Positions 50,589 to 61,158 of a stretch of 63,957 nt of DNA are shown here, one piece after another; position 1 is the first letter of the stretch, and the number at the start of each line of letters is the position of its first letter. The notes under the pieces were generated by a model. That model had not been told where the DNA came from and did not search any database. It saw nothing but the letters and a program-made list of their open reading frames with translations. A program made the position numbers and the translations under genes. This stretch comes from an uncultured Parvularcula sp. (GTDB taxonomy: Bacteria > Pseudomonadota > Alphaproteobacteria > Caulobacterales > Parvularculaceae). The stretch lies in NCBI GenBank assembly GCA_937919225.1, contig CALFRH010000405.1, positions 1-63,957 on the forward strand, read 5' to 3'.

Positions 50589-50673
50589 TGGTACGGGTGG
50601 TCGGACTCGAACCGACACTCCTTGCGGAACCGGATTTTGAATCCGGCGCGTCTACCAATTCCGCCACACCCGC
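50589..50673 (-). tRNA. tRNA-Leu (anticodon CAA), CCA encoded
   Basis: Reverse complement GCGGGTGTGGCGGAATTGGTAGACGCGCCGGATTCAAAATCCGG...GGTTCGAGTCCGACCACCCGTACCA. Confidence 0.93.
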
Positions 50674-50822
50674 GCTGCCCGATCTACTCGATTAGCGGGC
50701 CACTCGTTTAGCGGGTTGCGCCCTCTTGTCCATAGGGTTAGCGGCATTGGCACCAATTATGCGAGCGCTTTCGCACAAGCCGGTTCCATGGCGGCGCTAA
50801 AGAATGAAGGAGCAAGGTCGCG

Positions 50823-51491
50823 ATGACCACCACCCACGCCGCTGGCGCCGTCACGACCCTTCTCTCTCAGACCCTTCGACAGTTGAAGGAAGAAGGCGCC
50901 AGTGTCGCCCCGCAGGCCGGGCCCACCGACGACGACCAATCGGCAGGCCGGTCAACCCTTGGCGCTCTCCTCGACGCCCTCGACGAGCGGGCCTATGGGC
51001 TCATGCTGCTTCTCCTCGCGCTCCCCTGCTGCCTCCCCTTTCTTTATGGCATTCCGCAGATTGTGGCCTTGCCCATGCTGGCCTTGGCTGGGCAGCTGGC
51101 CATGGGACGCCAGGATCCGTGGCTGCCCAATGCGCTGAGCAAGCGGGAGTTTGAAATCGCCCAGATGCAATCGGTGGTCGACCGCGCCGCCCGTTATGTG
51201 GGCTGGCTGGAACGCCTATCGAGCCATCGGCTGGCCGCCCTCACCTATGGTCGGGGGGCGCAAATTGTGGGCGCGCTTCTTCTTATCCCCACCGCCTCAA
51301 TTCTCGTACCGCTCCCCTCTACAAACACCATGCCGGGTATTGGGGTCGCTATTGCTGCGGTGGGATTGTTAGAACGGGACGGTCTTCTCACCCTATTGGG
51401 GCTTGCCATTGGCCTTCTATGGGTCGGTCTCTTGGTCTTTTTTGGCGCAGAAGCTGTCAGCTTTATCAAGGACATGGTGCTGAACCGCTAG
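50823..51491 (+). CDS. exoD: ExoD family exopolysaccharide synthesis protein
   Basis: LDALDERAYGLMLLLLALPCCLPFLYGIPQIVALPMLALAGQLAMGRQDPWLP. Confidence 0.88.
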   Translation: MTTTHAAGAVTTLLSQTLRQLKEEGASVAPQAGPTDDDQSAGRSTLGALLDALDERAYGLMLLLLALPCCLPFLYGIPQIVALPMLALAGQLAMGRQDPWLPNALSKREFEIAQMQSVVDRAARYVGWLERLSSHRLAALTYGRGAQIVGALLLIPTASILVPLPSTNTMPGIGVAIAAVGLLERDGLLTLLGLAIGLLWVGLLVFFGAEAVSFIKDMVLNR

Positions 51492-51561
51492 ACCTGCGAC
51501 CCTTTCGCACGCGACGCCGATAGGGCTATGATCACCAATGACCTTCCCGCAGTAAAAACGG

Positions 51562-52134
51562 ATGGAAACCCTCGTGGCACGACTAATCTCCCCTAAAATT
51601 GCGCTATTGTGCTCAATGGGCGTGAGTGCAGCGTTGCTGATTGGGGCGCATTTGTTCGAGCGTGTGGGCGGGCTCGCGCCATGCCTTCTGTGCCTAGACC
51701 AAAGAGAGGCCCATTGGGCCGCTTTCGGCGCGGCAGCCGCGACAATGCTGGCCGCAAAGGCGTTTCAGGAGCGCATCATGCTCGTCGCCGCGTTGGGCGC
51801 CCTTATGTTGATTTACCTCTTCTCCGCAGGGTTGGCAGGCTTTCATGCTGGGGTTGAATGGGGCTTTTGGGACGGGCCAGCGGCCTGTGCTGCCACCGGT
51901 GCGGGCGCCCCTGTCCTCGACATTAGCGGCGAAGACATTTTGAGCAGCCTGTCCCAGGCAGGGCCTAGCGGGCCCTCCTGTGAGGAGGCCCCCTGGCGCC
52001 TAATGGGCATGTCCATGGCGGGCTATAACGCCCTAGCGTCACTTGGCCTGGCGCTCATCGTTGGAATGGGTTTTCGTGACGCCTGGCGACAAAACCAGGA
52101 CCAAGGCCCTTTTGTCATCGGCCAAACCTCCTAA
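51562..52134 (+). CDS. dsbB: Disulfide bond formation protein B
   Basis: LFERVGGLAPCLLCLDQREAHW with second Cys pair; 4 TM. Confidence 0.85.
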   Translation: METLVARLISPKIALLCSMGVSAALLIGAHLFERVGGLAPCLLCLDQREAHWAAFGAAAATMLAAKAFQERIMLVAALGALMLIYLFSAGLAGFHAGVEWGFWDGPAACAATGAGAPVLDISGEDILSSLSQAGPSGPSCEEAPWRLMGMSMAGYNALASLGLALIVGMGFRDAWRQNQDQGPFVIGQTS

Positions 52135-52162
52135 GTCACTCCACAAGACCAAGGGGATCCCC

Positions 52163-52723
52163 ATGACAGACACAACCACTTCCCCCCGCCGCCCCGGGCC
52201 CACGGCCCAGCGCATCGCTGAAATGCTGCGGGTGGACCATGCTGGTGAGTATGGCGCGGTGAACATTTATCGCGGCCAACGGGCTGTTTTCGATAAACTG
52301 CCCGGCAAAGAACGAACCGCCGCCCTTTTGAAAGAGATGGAGGAGGGCGAATATAAGCACCAAGCCGCGTTTGACGACCTTCTGCTCTCGCGCGGGGTCC
52401 GGCCCACCCTCCTCGCCCCCATCTGGAACGCCGCCGGCTTTGCCTTAGGCGCGGGGACCGCTCTTATGGGCGAGAAAGCCGCGATGGCTTGCACCAGCGC
52501 CGTCGAGGCGGTGATTGAAGGGCATTACAAAGAACAGGCCGACGAGCTGGGCGAGGATGAAGCCGACCTCAAAGCCATGATCCTAGAGTTCCGCGAAGAT
52601 GAACTCGAGCACCACGACACGGCCATTGAGGAAGGGGCTGAGGAGGCCCCTGCCTATGGCCTTATGAAGCGTGTCATTGGGGCTGGCTGCGCCGTGGCGA
52701 TCAAAATCTCTGAGAAGATTTAA
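52163..52723 (+). CDS. coq7: Demethoxyubiquinone hydroxylase Coq7
   Basis: EMLRVDHAGEYGAVNIYRGQRAVF; EFREDELEHHDTAIEEGA di-iron motifs. Confidence 0.93.
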   Translation: MTDTTTSPRRPGPTAQRIAEMLRVDHAGEYGAVNIYRGQRAVFDKLPGKERTAALLKEMEEGEYKHQAAFDDLLLSRGVRPTLLAPIWNAAGFALGAGTALMGEKAAMACTSAVEAVIEGHYKEQADELGEDEADLKAMILEFREDELEHHDTAIEEGAEEAPAYGLMKRVIGAGCAVAIKISEKI

Positions 52724-52899
52724 CCGAGCGCAGCCCAAAAAGACTCTGCTTGTTTTCTCCCCATGGCGGCGCTACAGCCCGCGCTCTTCACGAAGCCGGA
52801 AGGCGGCGCAGCATAGATAATGCCGCCTTTCTTATTCCGAGGGTGCTTGGGTCAAAGGGTGACCAGAGGCATTTGCGGGCTAATGAAAAGGAAAAAACC

Positions 52900-53553
52900 A
52901 TGTCAGACGTCACCGTCTTTGATTGCGAACTTCGTAAACGCGCCGGCACCGGCGGCAGCCGCGCCGTCCGCCGCGATGGGTGGGTGCCCGCTGTCCTTTA
53001 TGGCGGCGACGAAGCCCCGGCCAACATCAAGCTGCGCTACAACCAGATTTTGAAGGCCTACCAAACCGGACGCCTTATCGACGTTCTGTCAAAAATCTCC
53101 GTGGACGGCAAAGAACAACAGGTCATCGGCCGGGATATCCAGGTGGATCCGGTGAAAGACCTTCCCATGCATGTGGACCTGATGCGCGTGAGTTCGAAAA
53201 CCCGCCTCACCGTGAACGTGCCCATGCGCTTCCTCAACGAAGAGCAGTGCCCAGGCCTCAAAAAAGGTGGTGTGCTGAACGTTGTGCGCTATGAGATCGA
53301 AGTGGTTGCCTCTGCCACCGCCATCCCCGAAGCGTTGGAAGCGGATCTTTCCGAGGCTGATGTGGGGGACACCATCCATATCTCAGCAGTGAAACTGCCT
53401 GATGGCGTTATCCCCACCATCACCGACCGCGACTTTACCGTGGCAACCATCGCCGCACCATCGGCCCTCCGCTCCAGCGAAGGGGAAGCCGACGAGGAAG
53501 AGGCAGAAGGCGAAACAGAAGCCACCGAAGGCGAAGAGGGCGGCGCGGAGTAA
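52900..53553 (+). CDS. rplY: 50S ribosomal protein L25/general stress protein Ctc
   Basis: KRAGTGGSRAVRRDGWVPAVLYGG; acidic C-terminal tail. Confidence 0.95.
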   Translation: MSDVTVFDCELRKRAGTGGSRAVRRDGWVPAVLYGGDEAPANIKLRYNQILKAYQTGRLIDVLSKISVDGKEQQVIGRDIQVDPVKDLPMHVDLMRVSSKTRLTVNVPMRFLNEEQCPGLKKGGVLNVVRYEIEVVASATAIPEALEADLSEADVGDTIHISAVKLPDGVIPTITDRDFTVATIAAPSALRSSEGEADEEEAEGETEATEGEEGGAE

Positions 53554-53578
53554 TCCTTCTCCCCATTCTAAGATTGAT

Positions 53579-53612
53579 GAAAACGGCCTCTCCATTGGGA
53601 GGCCGTTTTTTG
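53579..53612 (+). terminator. Intrinsic terminator of rplY
   Basis: AAAACGGCCTCTCCATTGGGAGGCCGTTTTTT. Confidence 0.9.
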
Positions 53613-53694
53613 TCATCTCCACCACCAACTTGCGCAACCTAAATCAAGTGGCCTTCTCTAAGCTCCAACAAGCAATCACTTGAGGAGCGAACCC

Positions 53695-54093
53695 ATGGAC
53701 GTCCCATCCATCATCAACCACCTGTCCGTACCCGTGTCAGATACCGATAAAGCCCTGGCCTTTTACGACGACGTCCTCCCCACCATCGGGGCAAAACGGA
53801 TTTTTGAAGGCCATGGCGCTGTCGCTTACGGCAAAATGTTCCCCGAGTTCTGGGTACACCCGCCCTTTGACGGGGAGGCGGCCGCGGGCAATGGCTGGCA
53901 TGTGGCCTTCATGGCGCCCAGTAAAGAGGCCGTCCACGCCTTCCACGAGAAAGCCTTGGGCGCTGGCGGCCAATGCGACGGTGCGCCGGGCGCCCGCCCC
54001 CAATATGGACCGCAATATTACGGCGCCTTTGTTCGCGACCTCGACGGCAACAAGATTGAAGCCAGCTTCTGGGACGAAAGTGCGGGTGCGTAG
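53695..54093 (+). CDS. VOC (glyoxalase/bleomycin resistance-like) family protein
   Basis: INHLSVPVSDTDKALAFYDDVLPTIGAKRIFE; AFVRDLDGNKIEASFW. Confidence 0.9.
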   Translation: MDVPSIINHLSVPVSDTDKALAFYDDVLPTIGAKRIFEGHGAVAYGKMFPEFWVHPPFDGEAAAGNGWHVAFMAPSKEAVHAFHEKALGAGGQCDGAPGARPQYGPQYYGAFVRDLDGNKIEASFWDESAGA

Positions 54094-54351
54094 AGTTCGT
54101 CACCCCGGGCACGCTGCGGCGCGTAACTTCGCTCCGCACAGCGCACGGGACGACGACTACCTCTCCCTCTCCCGAATTCATAAACGATTTCGACCGCTCC
54201 CCACCGGAGACAAGGGGGAGAGGTGGCAGCGACGGTGGCTATTTCACTCCCCCACCGGATCTGCTACCATCCGCACCGGAAACGAGACAAAATCAGATTT
54301 TGTCTTGCGAAAGGCGCGTCTGGCACAGATGCATACTGGGGAGTAAATCGA

Positions 54352-55020
54352 GTGAAGATGATGATCGGGCTTGCCGCCCTCACCGGCATCACGGCCATGG
54401 GCGGCGCCCAGGCTGAGGATGATGAGTCAAAACTGTACTGGCGCATCGGCGCCGGCGCCGTGTTTGCAGAGGATTTTGATGAGTCCTTTGAACGCGCTCC
54501 TCTTCCAGAAGGCGCCGTCACATGCGCAGCCATCGGATGCCGGCCTGACCAACGAATTTTAGAGTTCGATACGGGTTTCGCCTTAGGAGGGGCACTCGGC
54601 TACCACTTTGGTAAGAGCATCAGAGGTGAGATAGAGTATCGCTACAGCAAAAATGAGATGTCCAAAGCGCGCTCTTTGGAGGGGGGCACGGAAGGCTTCG
54701 GCCCCGCCTTTCCCGACACGGATTTCACAACCCATTCTGGCTTCGCCAACGTCTACTATGACTTCCACAATGAAAGCCGCTTCACCCCCTTTATCGGCGT
54801 GGGGCTCGGCTTCACCACCGTTGATGAGGAGAATTGGGAAAGCAATACGGCCATCGCTTACCAAGGGCGAGTCGGTGTATCAACCGACCTGAATGAGCGG
54901 TTCCTGATCGACACGGAATATGTGTATCATCGAACCGGTGACATTGAGCTGGTGGACCGGTCCGCAGGTGCGGCGTTCGCGACGTCCAACATCCTCGTCT
55001 CCCTGCGCGGCTCCTTCTAG
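54352..55020 (+). CDS. Outer membrane beta-barrel protein (OmpA/OmpX-like barrel)
   Basis: Signal peptide, alternating beta strands (IRGEIEYRYSKNEM; GFANVYYDFHNESRFTPFIGVGLGF), terminal SLRGSF. Confidence 0.8.
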   Translation: MKMMIGLAALTGITAMGGAQAEDDESKLYWRIGAGAVFAEDFDESFERAPLPEGAVTCAAIGCRPDQRILEFDTGFALGGALGYHFGKSIRGEIEYRYSKNEMSKARSLEGGTEGFGPAFPDTDFTTHSGFANVYYDFHNESRFTPFIGVGLGFTTVDEENWESNTAIAYQGRVGVSTDLNERFLIDTEYVYHRTGDIELVDRSAGAAFATSNILVSLRGSF

Positions 55021-55075
55021 GGTAAAGGGCAACGCCAGCCTTTCCCGGAAAGGGCAAAAGGCCTAAACGAAGCCC

Positions 55076-55777
55076 ATGATACTCCTCATTGGCCTTGGCA
55101 ATCCTGACGCAAAATACGCAAAGAACCGGCACAATGCAGGGTTCCTGGCCGTGGATGCCATCGCCGATGCCAATGGCTTTGGCCCCGAGCGGCAGAAGTT
55201 CAAAGGGCTTCTCAGGGAGGGAAAGCTCGGCACCCAAAAGGTACTGATCCTCAAACCCCAAACCTTTTATAATGAAAGCGGCAATGCCGTGGCTGCGGCC
55301 GCGCGCTTCCATAAAATTCCGCCTGAGGACATTGTGGTCTTTCACGATGAAATAGATCTGGCGCCGGGAAAACTCCGGGTGAAGAAGGGGGGAGGGCTGG
55401 CTGGGAACAATGGCCTTAAATCCACCGCCGCCCATATGGGCCCTGACTTCTGGCGGGTCCGCATCGGCATTGGCCACCCCGGGCAAAAGGATGCGGTGAC
55501 CCGTCATGTCCTTGGCGACTTTTCCAAAACCGAGCATCAAGAGTGGCTAGACGAAATGCTGGAGCGCATGGGCAGTGCTGCACACCATCTCGTCCCCCCG
55601 ACCGAGGAGGCGGCAGGACGGTTCATGTCTGGAGTGGCTCAGCCGGGCGCGAAAGAGAAACCCCAAAAAGCGCCAAGCCAAAAACCAGCCCCGACCAAAG
55701 AAAAGGCTGCGGCTCCTACTGAACCTCAAAAGTCCTCACCCTTTGATTTGCTAAAGCGGCTCAAAGGCGAGGAGTAA
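55076..55777 (+). CDS. pth: Peptidyl-tRNA hydrolase
   Basis: LIGLGNPDAKYAKNRHNAGFLAVDAIA; KPQTFYNESGNAV. Confidence 0.95.
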   Translation: MILLIGLGNPDAKYAKNRHNAGFLAVDAIADANGFGPERQKFKGLLREGKLGTQKVLILKPQTFYNESGNAVAAAARFHKIPPEDIVVFHDEIDLAPGKLRVKKGGGLAGNNGLKSTAAHMGPDFWRVRIGIGHPGQKDAVTRHVLGDFSKTEHQEWLDEMLERMGSAAHHLVPPTEEAAGRFMSGVAQPGAKEKPQKAPSQKPAPTKEKAAAPTEPQKSSPFDLLKRLKGEE

Positions 55778-55867
55778 CCCGCCCCCCTTACCGAAGCCCC
55801 TACCCATCGGCCCCTCCCCCCGCTATAGGCGTCCTTCACGAAAGATGAGATAGAAAGGCGCCATGCC

Positions 55868-56965
55868 ATGGGGTTCAAATGCGGGATCGTGGGATTGCCC
55901 AATGTGGGCAAATCAACGCTGTTCAACGCGCTGACCAAAACCGCGGCGGCCCAGGCCGAAAACTACCCGTTTTGCACCATTGAACCCAATGTGGGGGATG
56001 TGGCGGTGCCCGAGGCGCGGCTCAAAAAGCTTGCCGAGATCGCCGGCAGCGCTGAAATCATCCCCTCACGGATTCAATTTGTCGATATTGCCGGCCTTGT
56101 CCGGGGCGCGTCAAAGGGTGAGGGCCTTGGCAACCAGTTCCTTGCCAATATCCGTGAGGTGGACGCCGTCGCCTATGTGCTGCGCTGTTTCGAAGATGGC
56201 GATGTCACCCATGTGGAGGGCCGCGTAGACCCCATCGCCGACTTCGAAACGGTGGAAACCGAGCTGATGCTAGCGGACCTTGAAAGTTTAGAGAAACGTC
56301 GCACGAACCTCGCTAAAAAGGCGATGGCCCAAGACAAAGAAGCAAAAGAGACTCTCGTTCTGGTCGACTTAGCACTGGAGCAATTGCAAGAGGGCAAGCC
56401 CGCCCGCGCCGCTGAGATCACTCCTGACCAAGACAAAGCGTGGAAGGGGCTACAGCTTCTCACCCAAAAGCCGGTCCTGTTCGTTGCCAATGTTGAGGAG
56501 GCCGCCGCCGACACCGGCAATGATCATTCCAAGAGCGTGGCTGCCCGCGCCGAGGACGAACACGCGGTGGCCGTCACCATCAGTGCCAAGATCGAAGCCG
56601 AACTTGCCACCCTGGACGATGACGAGGCCGCAGAGTTCCTCGCGGAATTGGGCCTTAAGGAGCCGGGTCTCAACCGCCTTATCCGGGCGGGGTATGATCT
56701 TCTCGGCTTACAAACCTACTTTACCGCTGGTCCGAAGGAGGCACGCGCTTGGACCACCCGCCGGGGGGCCACCGCGCCCGAGGCGGCAGGTGTCATCCAC
56801 ACCGACTTTGAGAAAGCCTTCATCCGGGCAGAAACCATCACCTATGACGACTATGTCGCCCTTGGCGGCGAACAAGGCGCCAAAGAGGCGGGCAAGCAGC
56901 GGATCGAGGGCAAGGACTATATTGTTCAGGACGGGGATGTCATGCATTTCCGTACCAGCGCCTAA
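55868..56965 (+). CDS. ychF: Redox-regulated ATPase YchF
   Basis: [40 protein letters not shown]. Confidence 0.97.
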   Translation: MGFKCGIVGLPNVGKSTLFNALTKTAAAQAENYPFCTIEPNVGDVAVPEARLKKLAEIAGSAEIIPSRIQFVDIAGLVRGASKGEGLGNQFLANIREVDAVAYVLRCFEDGDVTHVEGRVDPIADFETVETELMLADLESLEKRRTNLAKKAMAQDKEAKETLVLVDLALEQLQEGKPARAAEITPDQDKAWKGLQLLTQKPVLFVANVEEAAADTGNDHSKSVAARAEDEHAVAVTISAKIEAELATLDDDEAAEFLAELGLKEPGLNRLIRAGYDLLGLQTYFTAGPKEARAWTTRRGATAPEAAGVIHTDFEKAFIRAETITYDDYVALGGEQGAKEAGKQRIEGKDYIVQDGDVMHFRTSA

Positions 56966-57534
56966 TGGGCGTGCCTCTGGCGGCCGCGCCGCTCGCCTAC
57001 GCTCTTCTGGTCATCATTCCTGCGCTCAGCCTATACGGGCTGATGCGGGATCAGAGCTTTGTGGAAAGTGGGCTCTTTCACATGCGCGCCGTGACAGAAC
57101 GGGGCGAATGGTACCGGATGGTGACCCCCGCCTTTCTGCATGCGGATCTTGGGCACCTCGTCGTCAACATGATCACCTTCTTTTTCTTTGGCCCTGTGGT
57201 CGAAGCGATTTTTGGCACGTTTGGATTTTTTGTTATCTTCTTTGGGTCGCAGTTGGGGGCGCAAGCCTTCACCTATTGGCGCAAAAGGAACGATCTCGAC
57301 TACCGGGCCCTTGGGGCATCGGGCGCCGTGTCCGGCATCCTTTTTGCCTTTTGCACCGTGGCGCCCATGGAAATGCTCTACCTGTTCTTCGCCATTCCCA
57401 TTCCGGCCTTCCTGTTTGCGATTGGCTATGTGGCCTATTCGAGCTTTGCCATGAACGGGCCAGGCCGGGTCGCCCACGAAGCGCATCTGGGCGGCGCGGT
57501 CGCAGGGGCTGTGCTTGCCCTCTTGCTGGGGTAG
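56965..57534 (+). CDS. Rhomboid family intramembrane serine protease
   Basis: HADLGHLVVNMITFFFFG; GASGAVSGILFAF (Ser) and HEAHLGGAVAGA (His). Confidence 0.9.
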   Translation: MGVPLAAAPLAYALLVIIPALSLYGLMRDQSFVESGLFHMRAVTERGEWYRMVTPAFLHADLGHLVVNMITFFFFGPVVEAIFGTFGFFVIFFGSQLGAQAFTYWRKRNDLDYRALGASGAVSGILFAFCTVAPMEMLYLFFAIPIPAFLFAIGYVAYSSFAMNGPGRVAHEAHLGGAVAGAVLALLLG

Positions 57535-57584
57535 GCTCGGCTGCTCTAAGTGGCTTTGATCGCTTCGGGTTGTGTGGGTTGATG

Positions 57585-57716
57585 CCCATGTCACCCCGGT
57601 TTTCGCCATCGGCGAAAGACCGGGGCCCATATTGTGGGGATGCCAACATTTTTTGCATCGACACCTCAATCCAAGCTTATGGATTCTGGAGATTTGCTAA
57701 CGCAATTTCCAGAATG
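57585..57716. repeat. Bipartite palindromic (REP/BIME-like) intergenic element
   Basis: GTCACCCCGGTTTTCGCCATCGGCGAAAGACCGGGGCCCATA ... CAAGCTTATGGATTCTGGAGATTTGCTAACGCAATTTCCAGAATGACAA. Confidence 0.65.
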
Positions 57717-57744
57717 ACAAGAACGAACGACGAAAGAGAACCCA

Positions 57745-59631
57745 ATGACCACCCGCCAAAGCCTCACCCAATCCGCCAGTGACAATAATGATGCCTTTTG
57801 GCTGGAGGAGGCAAAGCGGCTGGACTGGATCACCCCGCCCACAAAGGCCAGTGACGTCTCCTGGGATCCCGAAAACCTTCACATCAAGTGGTTTGATGAT
57901 GGTGTGCTGAATGTGTCAGTGAACTGTATTGATCGTCACCTTGCCACCCGCGGCGACCAAACCGCGATCATCTGGGAGGGGGATGATCCCACCGTCTCAC
58001 AGAACATTACGTATAGTGAGTTATACGATCAAGTTTGCCGAATGGCGAATGTGCTAAAGGCACGGGGCGTCAAAAAAGGCGATCGGGTCGTCATCTACAT
58101 GCCCATGGTGCCCGAGGCGGCCTACGCGATGCTCGCCTGCGCCCGCATTGGGGCCGTCCACTCGGTCGTATTTGGTGGGTTCAGCCCCGACGCCTTGGCC
58201 AGCCGGATCGACGATTGTGGCGCCACCGCCGTCATCACCGCCGATGAGGGGCGCCGCGGCGGCAAAGCCGTGCCGCTCAAGGCGAATGTGGATGCCGCCC
58301 TTGAAAAAGCCGCCGGCGTGCGCCTCGTACTTCTTGTTCAAGTGACCGGCGCCGACGTCGCGTTCGAAGCGGGCCGCGACCTTTGGTGGCACGAATGGCG
58401 GGATGAGATGGCCCCCGACTGCCCGCCTGAGCCCATGGCGGCAGAGGATCCCCTCTTCATTCTCTATACGTCTGGATCAACGGGGACCCCTAAGGGGGTG
58501 CTGCACACCTCCGGCGGGTACCTCACCTACGCCTCTTTCACCCATGACCATGTGTTCGGGTACAAGGACGGCGATGTTTATTGGTGCACCGCTGATGTGG
58601 GGTGGATCACAGGCCACAGCTACATCGTCTATGGACCGCTGGCCAATGGCGCGACAACCCTCATGTTCGAAGGGGTGCCCACCTACCCCGATGCGGGCCG
58701 CTGCTGGGACGTGGTCGATAAGCATAAGGTCAATATCTTCTACACTGCGCCGACGGCGATCCGGGCCCTGATGAGAGAAGGGGACGATTTCGTTACCCGT
58801 ACGGATCGGTCGTCTTTACGCCTTCTTGGCAGTGTGGGAGAACCCATCAACCCCGAGGCCTGGCGCTGGTACCATGAGGTGGTGGGCGAAAGCCGCTGCC
58901 CCATTGTCGATACCTGGTGGCAGACGGAGACCGGCGGTGTTCTTATCTCCGCGTGGCCGGATGATCCCATGACAAAACCCGGGGCGGCCACCAAACCCCT
59001 CCCCGGCATTAAGGCTGCCCTTGTGGACAATGACGGCAATGAACTGGAAGGCGCGACCGAGGGCAACCTTGTCCTTACTCAATCCTGGCCCGGACAAATG
59101 CGCACCGTCTATGGAGATCATGAGCGCTTCATCAACACCTATTTCACCACCTATCCGGGGCGCTACTTTACCGGTGACGGAGCCAAGCGGGATGAGGATG
59201 GGGATTATTGGATCACCGGCCGGGTCGATGATGTCCTCAACATCTCAGGCCACCGCATGGGTACAGCGGAAATTGAAAGCGCTCTTGTCTCTCACCCCTC
59301 GGTCGCCGAAGCCGCCGTCGTCGGCATGCCCCACGACATTAAGGGACAAGGCATCCATTGCTACGTCCTTCTCCAGGCGGATGCGAGCGACGACGGCTCC
59401 CTGTCTGATACTCTGCGCAAACATGTCCGTACAGAGATTGGTCCCGTGGCCACCCCGGACATTGTGCAGATCGCACCCGGCCTACCCAAAACGCGGTCAG
59501 GGAAAATCATGCGCCGCATTTTGCGCAAAATTGCCGAGGACGACACGGGCAGCTTAGGGGATACGTCCACCCTCGCCGATCCGTCGGTGGTGGATGCGCT
59601 CATTGAGGGGGCAAAGACGGCCCGAGCGTAG
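57745..59631 (+). CDS. acs: Acetyl-CoA synthetase
   Basis: [69 protein letters not shown]. Confidence 0.97.
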   Translation: MTTRQSLTQSASDNNDAFWLEEAKRLDWITPPTKASDVSWDPENLHIKWFDDGVLNVSVNCIDRHLATRGDQTAIIWEGDDPTVSQNITYSELYDQVCRMANVLKARGVKKGDRVVIYMPMVPEAAYAMLACARIGAVHSVVFGGFSPDALASRIDDCGATAVITADEGRRGGKAVPLKANVDAALEKAAGVRLVLLVQVTGADVAFEAGRDLWWHEWRDEMAPDCPPEPMAAEDPLFILYTSGSTGTPKGVLHTSGGYLTYASFTHDHVFGYKDGDVYWCTADVGWITGHSYIVYGPLANGATTLMFEGVPTYPDAGRCWDVVDKHKVNIFYTAPTAIRALMREGDDFVTRTDRSSLRLLGSVGEPINPEAWRWYHEVVGESRCPIVDTWWQTETGGVLISAWPDDPMTKPGAATKPLPGIKAALVDNDGNELEGATEGNLVLTQSWPGQMRTVYGDHERFINTYFTTYPGRYFTGDGAKRDEDGDYWITGRVDDVLNISGHRMGTAEIESALVSHPSVAEAAVVGMPHDIKGQGIHCYVLLQADASDDGSLSDTLRKHVRTEIGPVATPDIVQIAPGLPKTRSGKIMRRILRKIAEDDTGSLGDTSTLADPSVVDALIEGAKTARA

Positions 59632-59660
59632 TCTCGCAAACGCCGATCATTGGGAAGCGA

Positions 59661-60374
59661 TCATCCGGTGGCGCAGGAAGGGTCCTCTGGAGCATCGCTT
59701 TTTGAGAAGACGAACTCATCAAGCCACAGGATCAACGGCATAAGGGCCTGGTAACCCGCCATGGCCGCTTGAACGAACGCAGCTTCGTCCTTGGGGAAGG
59801 GGGCGACGCAGTCCTGCCACACCGCCAGAGACTTTCGGCAAGACAGCGCCCTCAATCGCTCGTCGGCCAGCGCAGGCGCAGGTGGTCGTTTTAATTCGGG
59901 ATCAGGGATACGGTATCCATTGGACTCAAGCACGCTGATGAGGTCGAGCAGCTGTAGACCGGCAGCGTCCGAAAGGACCCTTCGATATTGCTTAAGATCT
60001 TGCTTAGAGAAACCAATGATCCCAGTACCGAAGGTCATTCGGTCAGCGTCTAAGGAAAAATGCCAACACCCTCGCTTCGTTAAATCCGCCTCCCCCCCAA
60101 ACGACGCCCTCAGATGAACATTGTAAGGCGTTTTATCCTTCGCAAAGCGCAAGTCCCGATTGATCCGATAAGTCTTGTAGCGCACCGGATTCCCAACCAC
60201 ATTGCTGAGCGCGCTGGAGAGGGCATCGCAGACCCTCTCACCAGGATCCTTCAATAGCTCTGTGTACTTCTGACGATGATCGTCGAACCACCCCTTATTA
60301 TTGTTCTTAGCCAAAGCGCGCAAAAATGACTGGGCACCGAGGGGAAAGCGTTCGTCTGATCGAAAACGTGTCAT
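59661..60374 (-). CDS. DUF2461 (TIGR02453) family protein
   Basis: FPLGAQSFLRALAKNNNKGWFDDHRQKYTELLKDPGERV; ATGA overlap with the upstream gene. Confidence 0.85.
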   Translation of the reverse strand: MTRFRSDERFPLGAQSFLRALAKNNNKGWFDDHRQKYTELLKDPGERVCDALSSALSNVVGNPVRYKTYRINRDLRFAKDKTPYNVHLRASFGGEADLTKRGCWHFSLDADRMTFGTGIIGFSKQDLKQYRRVLSDAAGLQLLDLISVLESNGYRIPDPELKRPPAPALADERLRALSCRKSLAVWQDCVAPFPKDEAAFVQAAMAGYQALMPLILWLDEFVFSKSDAPEDPSCATG

Positions 60375-60733
60375 TTGCCCCCTCCGCCTGTCACCCCGTG
60401 GATTTCGCGGCATTTATCCAAACAAAAAAGCGTAAGAGGCATCCATTCGTCTACATCCCCGATGCCCGCAACAATCCAATCCTTCATCGGGGGTTTCGTT
60501 TTGAACGGAGCCAGATGTTGCCAATCCCGAAGGCCTAGCGTCGCGGGATCGATTTCCCGTCCAATACGTCCCCCCAACCCCACTCGCCCCCCTTTGGTAG
60601 AGAAAAAGACGAAAACCTTGCTGCGGTAGGTCAATGCGTCTGCGGACATCATCTTCCCAGGCCGGACATCGGAATGCTGACTTAATAGATCCGTTTTTAT
60701 CCTTATCCATGCCTCTTCTTCTAACGGCTTCAC
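60371..60733 (-). CDS. Hypothetical small protein (possibly TfoX/YjbR-like)
   Basis: VGLGGRIGREIDPATLGLRDWQHLAPFKTKPPMKDWI; GTG start overlapping the MAPEG stop. Confidence 0.55.
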   Translation of the reverse strand: MKPLEEEAWIRIKTDLLSQHSDVRPGKMMSADALTYRSKVFVFFSTKGGRVGLGGRIGREIDPATLGLRDWQHLAPFKTKPPMKDWIVAGIGDVDEWMPLTLFCLDKCREIHGVTGGGGK

Positions 60734-61143
60734 GATAATCCCCCAAGGAGCAATGCGTAGAGGGAGAGACCCACAAGCACCAGCCAAGTGCCCATCGCGC
60801 CGATCGCTCGCGCGATCTTTCTCCAAAATTTGTCATCGCCCCGTTTCAGAGAGATCGCGTGCGCGCAGCGGGAGAAAACCAATGCGCTGCCCGCACTATG
60901 AAGTGCCATATGAGCCGCCCCCGAAAGCTCAAGTAACGCCATCGCTAAAATGATAAAGGGCGCATACTCAATGAAATTTCCAAACGCCCGGATCCGGGTG
61001 TAAAGATCAAGGTCCCCTGCATCTCCCCAAGGGGCATTCAAAGCCGCCCTCCTCATCGGGACACGAATGGACAAAAGAGCCATCAACAACCCCAAGAGCC
61101 CAGCATAAAATAGGGTAATGTGAACCATCAGATCCCCTCTCAA
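60730..61143 (-). CDS. MAPEG family membrane protein
   Basis: HITLFYAGLLGLLMALLSIRVPMRR...YTRIRAFGNFIEYAPFIILAMALLELSGA. Confidence 0.9.
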   Translation of the reverse strand: MRGDLMVHITLFYAGLLGLLMALLSIRVPMRRAALNAPWGDAGDLDLYTRIRAFGNFIEYAPFIILAMALLELSGAAHMALHSAGSALVFSRCAHAISLKRGDDKFWRKIARAIGAMGTWLVLVGLSLYALLLGGLS

Positions 61144-61158
61144 TCTGTTGTATAGGAA

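Noticed and set aside
50470-50667. 65-aa minus ORF MAELVDAPDSKSGSARSVGSSPTTRT
   Set aside because: Spurious translation of tRNA-Leu(CAA).
54098-54160. Possible further copy of the REP-like element after the VOC gene (GTCACCCCGGGCACGC...)
   Set aside because: Shares only the GTCACCCCGGG start; the second hairpin and CAAGCTT.TGGAT block are absent, so it was not grouped with the bipartite elements.
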